A DNA stretch of 64,000 bases from Sphingobium soli (GTDB lineage: Bacteria; Pseudomonadota; Alphaproteobacteria; Sphingomonadales; Sphingomonadaceae): assembly GCF_020782245.1 (NCBI RefSeq), contig NZ_JAJGNP010000007.1:62001-126000 (forward strand), written 5' to 3'. Positions within the stretch are counted from its first letter, which is position 1; every line of letters begins with the position of its first letter. Shown piece by piece: positions 1 through 6,657 of the stretch. The notes under the pieces are model-generated. The model saw only the letters and a list, made by a program, of their open reading frames with translations. It did not search any database and had not been told where the DNA came from. Position numbers and translations under genes: made by a program.

Positions 1-731
1 TGCGGGCGCAACCCGACGGCGGACAGAACAGCCGCAGCCTCAATCACCAGGCCGTCGTCCAGTTCGGCTCTGATCCCCTTTCCGCCCTTGTGGATGGCCA
101 GAACCTTGCGGCCCAGATGCCATTCAACGCCCTTTTCGGACAGGGCGTCGCGGATCATCTGGCCCACCCCCGGCGGCACGAGTTGGGCGAGAGGATGGCC
201 GAGCATGTCGACGACCACCGGCTGATAGCCGCTCGCGGAAAGGTCGTTGGCAAATTCGATGCCGACGAGGCCACCGCCCATCACCAGCACGCGCGCGCCG
301 TCCGGCAATCTTTCGCGAAATTCGCGATAATTGTCGAGATTGTTGACCGCAAGCGCGCGGTGCGCGGCGTCCCCGTCGATCGGCGGGCGAACCGGATCGG
401 CGCCCAGCGCCAGCACCAGCCGATCGTAGAAGATCGGCCCGCCGGTCGTCAGGACGGCCTTGTCCTGCCGGTCGATCGCTTCAACGATACGGCCGGCCCG
501 AAGGTCGAGCTTCAACTGCGCGACCATCTTTTCCGCCGGCGTGGTGATCAGCGTATCGGCGACCTTGCCCTTGGCGAATGCGGTCGACAAAGCGGGCTTG
601 GAGTAGAAATGCCCGTCATCCTGCGTGACCAGCGTCAGCCGGGCGTCCGGCGCGAGCTTACGAAGCTCACGCAGAACGCCATAACCGGCAAGGCCGCTGC
701 CGACGACCACGATATGCGGGGTTCCCGTCAC
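1..731 (-). CDS. FAD-dependent ferredoxin/rubredoxin reductase, 3' end cut by window edge
   Basis: The 243 visible codons start at a GTG (731) immediately preceded by an in-frame TAG, with GGAG upstream. The N-terminus carries the FAD dinucleotide motif G11-x-G13-x2-G16 after a hydrophobic strand. A second Rossmann motif, VMGGGLVGIEFA, lies near residue 150 and would bind NAD(P)H. This is the two-Rossmann pyridine-nucleotide oxidoreductase family that includes rubredoxin and ferredoxin reductases. It follows the dioxygenase beta subunit by 14 bp on the same strand, so it is most likely the NAD(P)H-oxidising component of the Rieske dioxygenase, passing electrons to the ferredoxin at 2832. The C-terminal part lies outside the window, so the true length is unknown. 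Confidence 0.85.
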   Translation of the reverse strand, partial: MTGTPHIVVVGSGLAGYGVLRELRKLAPDARLTLVTQDDGHFYSKPALSTAFAKGKVADTLITTPAEKMVAQLKLDLRAGRIVEAIDRQDKAVLTTGGPIFYDRLVLALGADPVRPPIDGDAAHRALAVNNLDNYREFRERLPDGARVLVMGGGLVGIEFANDLSASGYQPVVVDMLGHPLAQLVPPGVGQMIRDALSEKGVEWHLGRKVLAIHKGGKGIRAELDDGLVIEAAAVLSAVGLRP

Positions 732-745
732 CTAAGCCGCTCCGG

Positions 746-1321
746 TCAAAGGAAGATGGCGAAGTTGGACATGCCCAGCGTCGACTGGTCGACGATGATT
801 TCACGGCTGGCCAGCTTGTAAGCACCGTCGACCAGCCGCCAGATGTCGCGGCGTTCGGCGCTGATCGTCTCGTTATCCGGATTGTCCAGGCGGCTGCGCT
901 CGACATAGAGGTAGCTCACCACCTCGTACTCGCCAGCCGTTTCGCTCTCGGCGACGCGGACATTGGTGACGAAGCGGCGCGTGCGCGATGGTGGATCTTC
1001 GGCCCAGGCGCTCTTCGCCAGGCGACCGGTCCGCATCAGGATGGAGCCGTAATTCTCGTCGAAATGCTTCATCGTGCGCACCACGTCGCGGTCCTTGTTC
1101 GGGCCGTTGCGGGTGAGGCGAAGGGGCGCGGTATAGCTCAGATCCTGCTCGAGATACGCCACCCAGTCGTCGAACCGGCGTTCGTCGAGCGCGGCGGCTT
1201 CGTCATAGAGGGTTTCGAGCAGGCGGTTATAGACTTCCGACCCGAGCGGCACCCGCTTGGTGGAGACAAGACCGCGCAGCACGCTGGTCTTGTCGATGGC
1301 GGCGGTCGCGTAGTTCACCAT
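746..1321 (-). CDS. Aromatic-ring-hydroxylating dioxygenase, beta (small) subunit
   Basis: 191 residues, the usual size for this NTF2-fold family. The segment DPPSRTRRFVTNVRV is typical of biphenyl- and phenylpropionate-type dioxygenase small subunits. The protein carries no cofactor and stabilises the alpha3-beta3 hexamer. It lies 28 bp downstream of the alpha subunit and 14 bp upstream of the reductase on the same strand, so the three form one operon. The substrate cannot be read from this subunit. Confidence 0.88.
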   Translation of the reverse strand: MVNYATAAIDKTSVLRGLVSTKRVPLGSEVYNRLLETLYDEAAALDERRFDDWVAYLEQDLSYTAPLRLTRNGPNKDRDVVRTMKHFDENYGSILMRTGRLAKSAWAEDPPSRTRRFVTNVRVAESETAGEYEVVSYLYVERSRLDNPDNETISAERRDIWRLVDGAYKLASREIIVDQSTLGMSNFAIFL

Positions 1322-1349
1322 GATATCTGTCCTCTCTCGTCGCGACGGC

Positions 1350-2735
1350 TCACGCTTCGGCCATCAGATTATAATAGGCCATCCACCAGGCCCACTGCGT
1401 GTCGTCCTTGGTGAAGCCGGGATAGAGATCGCCGCCGCCGACCCAGCCTTCGGGACGCTCATGGCCGTGCAACGCCTGATATTTGAGCGTGACGGTCTTG
1501 CTCATATGACCACGCGAGTTGCGCATGATCTGCGGCCAGGTGTCGGCATCGTCCTGCTCGATCGTGCCCGATGTGCCGGTCGACCAGATGGCGTTCTGGA
1601 GCATGTCGCGCTTCACGTCTTCCGGTGCGTCCTTTTCCGCGAAGATGAAATTCACGAACTCCACCTTGTCCGGCCCCTTGGGCACATAGGTGTGCAGCGA
1701 CAGGGCGCCCGACGCGCCGCCATCCGTGCGGGGGGCGAAGATGAAGGCGATCAGAATGTTCGGGAACATGCCGCCCACCTGGGGTGGGATGTTGGCCAAC
1801 TGCTTGACCTGATCCTCCGACAGATTCTTGAACAGCTGCGGGATCAATTCCTTGGTGATGCCCGGCGGCGGCAGCAGGTGGAGCCGCTCCTCGGTCGACT
1901 TGCCTTCGAAGCTGACGTCGGCGAACATCTTGAAGGTCTGGGCCGCCTCCAGGCAACGCAGCGTATGGCCCTGCGGCACCGAAAGGTCGACGCCATACAT
2001 GCCCGGCGCGGTGTCATAGATCGACTCGGCCGTGCCGCCCATGATGCCGCCTTCCATCAGCGAACGATGCAGGGTCAGGGTATGGAAGCCGTCCGATCCG
2101 GACTGTTCGCCGGGAATCTTCCAGTTGCACGGCAGCACGAAACGCTGCGGCGGGCCAAGCATCTCAAGGCCGTTGTCCGTACGGCAGAAAAGCTGATCAA
2201 GGTAGAATTTGGCGTCGCCCAGATAATCCTCGAACGACAGATCCTTGTTCCAGGTGGCGAAGATCAGGCCGCCATAGAGATGGACGCGGGCCTTCTTCAG
2301 TCCCAGTTCGTCCTTGGACCGCTTGTTGCCGTGCATCTGCTCCTTTTCGATCGGCGCGCCGATGAAGCTGCCGTCCGCGCGGAAGGCCCAGCCATGGTAA
2401 ATGCAGCGATGGGCGTGGGCATTGCCCGCTTCGGCCGTGCAGACCTTCATGCCGCGATGGGGGCAGACGTTCAGCATGACGTGGATTTCGCCACTGCGGT
2501 CGCGCGAGACGATCACATTGTCTTCGGCCATGTCGCGCATGACATAGTCGCCGGCCTTGGGAATTTCCGACTCATGGCCAAGGAGCAGCCAGGTGCGGGC
2601 GAAAACCCGCTCCATCTCCAGCTCGTACAGCTCCTTGTCATTCATCACCCTTAGCGACACCTCGTTCATGTCGCGGTTGATGAGATCGTCAAGCGTTGTT
2701 CCGTCGCTCAGCGTCAGCCCGGCATTGTGCAGCAT
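1350..2735 (-). CDS. Rieske dioxygenase alpha (catalytic) subunit
   Basis: 461 residues, normal for a large terminal oxygenase subunit. The Rieske [2Fe-2S] site is intact: C91-P-H93 and C111-x2-H114. The mononuclear iron motif D215-x2-H218-x4-H223 is present, and an EQDD segment near 393-396 can supply the carboxylate ligand. The enzyme should introduce O2 into an aromatic or related cyclic substrate to give a cis-diol. AGGAGAG precedes the ATG. The gene diverges from the ferredoxin at 2832 across a 96-bp region holding a perfect inverted repeat. This subunit is complete, in contrast to the pair at 49.7-51.7 kb. Confidence 0.92.
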   Translation of the reverse strand: MLHNAGLTLSDGTTLDDLINRDMNEVSLRVMNDKELYELEMERVFARTWLLLGHESEIPKAGDYVMRDMAEDNVIVSRDRSGEIHVMLNVCPHRGMKVCTAEAGNAHAHRCIYHGWAFRADGSFIGAPIEKEQMHGNKRSKDELGLKKARVHLYGGLIFATWNKDLSFEDYLGDAKFYLDQLFCRTDNGLEMLGPPQRFVLPCNWKIPGEQSGSDGFHTLTLHRSLMEGGIMGGTAESIYDTAPGMYGVDLSVPQGHTLRCLEAAQTFKMFADVSFEGKSTEERLHLLPPPGITKELIPQLFKNLSEDQVKQLANIPPQVGGMFPNILIAFIFAPRTDGGASGALSLHTYVPKGPDKVEFVNFIFAEKDAPEDVKRDMLQNAIWSTGTSGTIEQDDADTWPQIMRNSRGHMSKTVTLKYQALHGHERPEGWVGGGDLYPGFTKDDTQWAWWMAYYNLMAEA

Positions 2736-2780
2736 GTTGCTCTCCTGGAGGATTTCCTTGATTGAGTCGTGTTATACATA

Positions 2781-2799
2781 TTGAACTAAATCTGTTCAA
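2781..2799. promoter_or_regulatory. Inverted repeat TTGAAC-N7-GTTCAA in divergent promoter region
   Basis: A perfect 6-bp inverted repeat with a 7-bp AT-rich spacer sits between the divergent dioxygenase alpha gene and the ferredoxin gene. Its position suits an operator that co-controls both directions. It does not resemble the CCTRTC-N4-GAYAGG repeat found elsewhere, so a different regulator is likely. No regulator gene is adjacent. Confidence 0.5.
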
Positions 2800-2831
2800 G
2801 GTGTAATGTTAGGCCAAGAAGGAGAGGCAGG

Positions 2832-3038
2832 ATGAGCCAGAAACTGAAAGTGGTAATCGATAAGGCGGCATGCTGCGGTTATGGCGTTTGCGCCGAAATT
2901 TGCCCCCAAGTGTACAAGCTTGACGCCAATGGCATCGTGTATGTCGACGACGAAATCGTTCCTGAAGGACTAGAGGAGCAGGCCCGGGAAGGCGCGCAGG
3001 CCTGTCCGCAGTCCGCCCTTGCCGTCAAAGCCGCCTGA
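2832..3038 (+). CDS. [3Fe-4S]-type ferredoxin
   Basis: 68 residues. Cysteines are arranged C14-x5-C20 plus C58-P59, with a tyrosine at position 17 where a [4Fe-4S] ferredoxin would have its second cysteine. This is the pattern of the [3Fe-4S] ferredoxins known from P450 systems. C15 and C24 are extra. A strong AAGGAGAG precedes the ATG. Divergent transcription from the Rieske dioxygenase and a shared intergenic region suggest it carries electrons between the reductase (1-731) and the alpha/beta oxygenase. Most Rieske dioxygenases use [2Fe-2S] ferredoxins, so the pairing is less common. Service to an unlinked P450 is the alternative. Confidence 0.85.
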   Translation: MSQKLKVVIDKAACCGYGVCAEICPQVYKLDANGIVYVDDEIVPEGLEEQAREGAQACPQSALAVKAA

Positions 3039-3042
3039 GTCG

Positions 3043-3060
3043 ACCCGAGCATGCTCGGGT
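3043..3060. terminator. 18-bp perfect palindrome, possible terminator of the ferredoxin gene
   Basis: ACCCGAGCATGCTCGGGT begins 5 bp after the ferredoxin stop codon. It can fold as a 7-bp stem with a CATG tetraloop, but no T-run follows. A palindromic protein-binding site is the alternative reading. Confidence 0.4.
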
Positions 3061-3075
3061 ATTGGGCGCGGATGT

Positions 3076-3091
3076 CCTGTCAGAGGATAGG
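3076..3091 (+). promoter_or_regulatory. CCTRTC-N4-GAYAGG inverted repeat, upstream of old yellow enzyme
   Basis: CCTGTC-agag-GATAGG, a strict match to the looser consensus CCTNYC-N4-GRNAGG. Its centre is about 68 bp upstream of the ATG at 3152. It is one of about 13 such repeats in the window; the identical half-sites recur in front of the TonB receptor (36875). Confidence 0.6.
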
Positions 3092-3151
3092 TTTTCGGGG
3101 CCCATCCGCGGATGCACGGTCTTTTGACAGGCAGAGGAGAGGATCGCTTTG

Positions 3152-4300
3152 ATGGGGCAGGCCGAGATTTTATACACACCGTTCACGATGGGCTCGCTGC
3201 ACCTGCGCAACCGGTTCGTGATGGCGCCGATGACGCGCAATTTCTCGCCGGGCGGCATCCCCTCGGACGGCGTGGCGGGCTATTATCGACGACGGGCCGA
3301 AGCCGATGTAGGCCTGATCATTACCGAAGGGGTGGGCGTGGATCATCCCGCCGCCGTGGGACGTGAAACCATGGGGGGTGGCGCTTCGCCCGTCCTGCAT
3401 GGCGACGAAGCGCTCGCGCGCTGGCGCACCATCGTGGACGGCGTGCATGCGGCGGGCGGCCTCATCATCCCTCAGTTGTGGCATCAGGGCGTCATACGCG
3501 TGCCGGGCACAGGCTATCATCCCGACGCGCCCTCGGCGCGCCCCTCGGGTATTTGGGGGCCGACCGACAAGGCGATGGTCTCTCCCGACTATCTGGAACA
3601 GGTGCGCGTGCCCACCGCCCCGCTGACCGACAGCGAGATCGGCGACCTGATCGCCGCCTTCGCCCGCAGTGCGGCCAACGCGAAGGCGGTGGGTTTCGAC
3701 GGCGTGGCCCTGCATGGCGCGCATGGCTATCTGATCGACAGTTTCCTGTGGCGCCATACCAATGTGCGGGAAGACCGCTGGGGCGGCGGGATCGCTGAGC
3801 GCGCGCGCTTTGCGGTCGAACTGGTGCGGGCGATCCGGGCCGTGACCGCCCCGGACTTTCCGGTCATCTTCCGCTTTTCCCAGTGGAAGCTCCAGGATTA
3901 TGACGCCCGAAATGCTGAGACGCCTGCGGAACTGGAAGCGATGCTCGCCCCGCTCGTCGAGGCGGGGGTGGATATATTCGACGCCAGCACCCGCATTTTC
4001 ACGGCGCCGGCCTTCGAGGGTTCCGACATGGGGCTGGCGGGTTGGATCAGGAAGCTGACTGGCAAGCCGACCATCGCGGTCGGCGGCGTGGGCCTCAGCA
4101 AGGATCTGCAATCCTCCTTCGCGCAGCCGACCGTCATGACCGACAATCTGGCGCTGGTGGCCGACAGGATGGCGCGCGGCGAATTCGACCTGATTGCGGT
4201 CGGCCGCGCCCTCCTGATGGACGCGCAATGGGTGGCGAAAATGCGCGATGGCGGCGCGGTCAATCCGTTCCGGCTGGACGCCTACGCCACGCTTGACTGA
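3152..4300 (+). CDS. Old yellow enzyme family NADH:flavin oxidoreductase
   Basis: 382 residues from the ATG at 3152; a TTG at 3149 also opens the frame, but AGGAGAGG fits the ATG. The TIM-barrel hallmarks are visible: an N-terminal LYTPFTMGSLHLRNRFVMAPM stretch, the flavin and substrate contact QLWHQG near residue 110, the HGAHGYLIDSFLW helix near 190, and an R-W-G-G-(x)n-RARF segment. Members bind FMN and reduce activated C=C bonds of enones or dienoyl-CoA, or nitro groups. No C-terminal iron-sulfur or FAD extension is present, so this is the short form. It has its own promoter region with the shared repeat, which makes it a likely member of the window-wide regulon. Confidence 0.88.
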   Translation: MGQAEILYTPFTMGSLHLRNRFVMAPMTRNFSPGGIPSDGVAGYYRRRAEADVGLIITEGVGVDHPAAVGRETMGGGASPVLHGDEALARWRTIVDGVHAAGGLIIPQLWHQGVIRVPGTGYHPDAPSARPSGIWGPTDKAMVSPDYLEQVRVPTAPLTDSEIGDLIAAFARSAANAKAVGFDGVALHGAHGYLIDSFLWRHTNVREDRWGGGIAERARFAVELVRAIRAVTAPDFPVIFRFSQWKLQDYDARNAETPAELEAMLAPLVEAGVDIFDASTRIFTAPAFEGSDMGLAGWIRKLTGKPTIAVGGVGLSKDLQSSFAQPTVMTDNLALVADRMARGEFDLIAVGRALLMDAQWVAKMRDGGAVNPFRLDAYATLD

Positions 4301-4306
4301 TGGCAG

Positions 4307-4332
4307 GACGCTCCGGCACGGGCCGGGGCGTC
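4307..4332. terminator. Bidirectional stem-loop between convergent genes
   Basis: GACGCTCCGG and CCGGGGCGTC form a 10-bp stem (one G-T wobble) with a 6-nt loop. It sits between the old yellow enzyme stop and the end of the convergent SDR. There is no T-run. Confidence 0.5.
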
Positions 4333-5056
4333 AATGGCTGTCCGCTGCGGCATAGACCTGAATGCGCGCGATGTTGGTGCGTTCGGACTGTTGCGCAATG
4401 ACGGCGACGGCTTCGGCAATGTCGCGGGGTTGCATCGGCGGGATGAAGCTGTCCCAGGACGGCTGCCCCCTGGCCTTCATATCCTCGAAAATCTCGGTGC
4501 TGGTCGTGCCCGGCGCGACGATCCCTACCTTGACGCCCGATCCGGCAAGCTCGACCCGAAGACAGTCGGTAAAGGCCTCCAGCGCGCGCTTGAGGCCGCC
4601 ATAGACGCCCACGCCGGGTGCGGTGATGTTCGCCCCGATGCTGGATATGTTGATGATCTGGCCTTTGCCGGCCGCCTTCATTGTCCGCGCGAAAAGGGTG
4701 CTGGCGCGCACCACTGCCTCATAGTTGATCGCGATCATGGGGCGGAGCTGGTCGAGGTCGAATGCGTCGATCGGCGCGGCATGCAGCATACCGGCATTGT
4801 TGACCAATATGTCGGCCCGGCTGAATCGACCCAAGACGAAATCGTGCAGCCTTTGCGGCGCGTCCGGATCCGCCATATCGGCTGCGTACGCCGTGCTGCC
4901 ACGGCCCAGTTCATCGGCCAGTGCGGTGAGGCGATCGGCGCGGCGTGCGACCAGCACCAGGGTTGCGCCCGCTTCAGCAAGCGCACGGGCGCTGGCCGCG
5001 CCGATGCCCGACGATGCGCCGGTGACGATGGCGATTTGCCCTTCCAGATTCTCCAT
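4331..5056 (-). CDS. Short-chain dehydrogenase/reductase (classical)
   Basis: 241 residues from the ATG at 5056; an upstream extension is open but lies in the preceding MDR gene. It shows T-G-A-S-S-G-I-G near residue 13 for the nucleotide, NNAG, a catalytic serine in NISSIG and Y-x3-K in VYGGLKRA. It is a classical SDR oxidising or reducing an alcohol/ketone pair. It is the last gene of a minus-strand operon with the MDR reductase (22 bp upstream) and the NTF2-like protein. The substrate is unknown. Confidence 0.85.
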   Translation of the reverse strand: MENLEGQIAIVTGASSGIGAASARALAEAGATLVLVARRADRLTALADELGRGSTAYAADMADPDAPQRLHDFVLGRFSRADILVNNAGMLHAAPIDAFDLDQLRPMIAINYEAVVRASTLFARTMKAAGKGQIINISSIGANITAPGVGVYGGLKRALEAFTDCLRVELAGSGVKVGIVAPGTTSTEIFEDMKARGQPSWDSFIPPMQPRDIAEAVAVIAQQSERTNIARIQVYAAADSH

Positions 5057-5078
5057 GACGTGGTGTCCTTTTCCCAGA

Positions 5079-6080
5079 TCAGACGAGACGGACGAGCCGC
5101 TTGCCGTCGTTTTCGCCGCGATAAAGACCGGCCAGCGCGGCCGGGCAGGCCTCGATCCCCTCCAATATGTCCTCGCGCCATGTGAGGCGGCCCTGCGAGA
5201 TCCATGTCCGCAATTGGGCCGTCGCTTCGGCATAACGATCGAGATGGTCGAAGATGACGAAGCCCTCCATGCGGGCGCGCTTGACCAGCAGATGCCGTTC
5301 GACGCGCGGCCCCATCGGCCATGGATCCCAGCGGTCGATCGATGCCGTTCCGCACACTATGACGCGCGCGCGTTGGGCCAGATGCGGCAGAACCGAATCG
5401 CTGATCGCCCCTGCGACATTGTCGAAATAGATGTCGATGCCCTCCGGCGCGTGCTCGGCGATCGCTGCCTCCACATTCCCGGCATGATAATCGACGGCGT
5501 GGTCATAGCCATATTCCTCCACGCAGCGCCGCACCTTGGTCGGCCCGCCCGCGATTCCGATCGTGCGGCAACCCAGGATGCGGGCGATCTGGCCGACGGC
5601 CGAACCGACGGCGCCGGCCGCCGTCGATACCGCGATGGTCTCGCCCGCGCGGGGCTGGCCGACGAGTGTGAGCGCGAGATAGGCCGTCATGCCGTTGATG
5701 CCCAGAATGCCGAGCGATGCCCGCATCTCGGCCGCGGTGGTGCGCTGCACGACCTGATCGGCTGCGACGCAGGCATAGTCCTGCCAGCCGAACCAGCCGG
5801 ATACATGCTCACCGACAGTATAGTCGGGATGTGCGGAGGCCACGACCTCGCCCGAGGCGAGGCTGCGCATGACCGACCCGATGGCGACGGGCGCGGCGTA
5901 ATTGCCTGCATCGGCGATCCAGCCGCGCATGGCGGGTTCGATCGAGAGATAATGATTGCGCACCAGGATCTGGCCCGGCGCGGGCGGTTGGATCGGCGCA
6001 TGCCCGATCGCGAAATTTTCGGCCTGCGCGATTCCCGCCGGACGCGACGTCAGCAGAACCTGACGGTTGAGTTCAGTCAT
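5079..6080 (-). CDS. NADP-dependent MDR oxidoreductase, prostaglandin-reductase/CurA type
   Basis: 333 residues from the ATG at 6080. It has the zinc-free medium-chain reductase layout: YLSIEPAMRGW near the N-terminus, GINGMTAYLAL and STAAGAVGSAVGQIA for the cofactor domain, then DIYFDNVAG. Relatives reduce alpha,beta-unsaturated ketones or acyl thioesters with NADPH. The start ATG overlaps the end of the upstream NTF2-like gene by 8 bp (ATGACTGA), so the two are probably translationally coupled. A 22-bp gap separates it from the SDR. Confidence 0.85.
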   Translation of the reverse strand: MTELNRQVLLTSRPAGIAQAENFAIGHAPIQPPAPGQILVRNHYLSIEPAMRGWIADAGNYAAPVAIGSVMRSLASGEVVASAHPDYTVGEHVSGWFGWQDYACVAADQVVQRTTAAEMRASLGILGINGMTAYLALTLVGQPRAGETIAVSTAAGAVGSAVGQIARILGCRTIGIAGGPTKVRRCVEEYGYDHAVDYHAGNVEAAIAEHAPEGIDIYFDNVAGAISDSVLPHLAQRARVIVCGTASIDRWDPWPMGPRVERHLLVKRARMEGFVIFDHLDRYAEATAQLRTWISQGRLTWREDILEGIEACPAALAGLYRGENDGKRLVRLV

Positions 6081-6516
6081 CCAGCCCTGCCTTGACCATG
6101 GTGAATTTCCGACGGGAAATCTTCCAGCCGTCCGATGTGCGGACCAGGCAATCGTCATAATAGCCGGCCGCGCGATGGGTGACGCCGCCTTGGGCCGCCT
6201 CCGGCAGGATTGCGTCGACATAGCTGCGCGCGTGCACCTGGTCGTCGCGCTTCTCTATCACGATATTGGTGATGCGGTGCAGCGTCGGCCCCATGTGGCG
6301 GTGCGCTTCGGCCATATATTCGGCGATTTCGCGCGGCCCGCGCCAATGTCCGAAGCTGCCGTAATCGGTCTCGCAATCCTGGGCGAAGCAGGTCCGGAAA
6401 AGCGGCCAGTCCCGCGTGTCGATGCCGGTGGCGTAACGCAGCAGCACATGTTTGATCGCGCGTTCATCGTCGGCGCCGACAGGCAAGCGTCTCACCAGAC
6501 TGCCATGTGCAGACAT
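6073..6516 (-). CDS. SnoaL/NTF2-like protein
   Basis: 147 residues. The ATG at 6516 is chosen over an upstream frame extension because MSAHGSL leads directly into the family start and a purine-rich stretch (AAGGGGAGAAAA) precedes it. It shows the cone-fold pattern RYATGIDTRDWPLFRTCF, HRITNIVI and a C-terminal GWKISRRKF strand. Relatives act as isomerases, dehydratases or hydrolases, or have no known activity. It heads the operon with the MDR and SDR genes, so a ketone or enone handling role is inferred only from context. Confidence 0.8.
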   Translation of the reverse strand: MSAHGSLVRRLPVGADDERAIKHVLLRYATGIDTRDWPLFRTCFAQDCETDYGSFGHWRGPREIAEYMAEAHRHMGPTLHRITNIVIEKRDDQVHARSYVDAILPEAAQGGVTHRAAGYYDDCLVRTSDGWKISRRKFTMVKAGLDD

Positions 6517-6569
6517 GTTTTTCTCCCCTTGGTTCTCGAAGAAACATAAAGCCCCCTTGGCCAATCTTG

Positions 6570-6585
6570 CCCGCCAAAGGATAGG
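6570..6585 (-). promoter_or_regulatory. Degenerate CCTRTC-N4-GAYAGG repeat, upstream of NTF2/MDR/SDR operon
   Basis: Read on the minus strand it is CCTATC-cttt-GGCGGG: one half-site is perfect and the other is poor (one mismatch to the loose consensus). Its centre is 61 bp upstream of the ATG at 6516, the same spacing range as the better sites. It lies in the 141-bp gap after the PQQ dehydrogenase. Confidence 0.4.
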
Positions 6586-6657
6586 ATTGGGCGGCATCTA
6601 CCCGCGACTCGTCGCGTTTGCTTAGCTGGTGCCGGGGCGCCCGTTTCTCGCTCCCCG

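Noticed and set aside
90..821. A 243-codon plus-strand frame at the left edge
   Set aside because: It is antisense to the reductase and the end of the beta subunit, which show clear FAD/NAD motifs on the minus strand.
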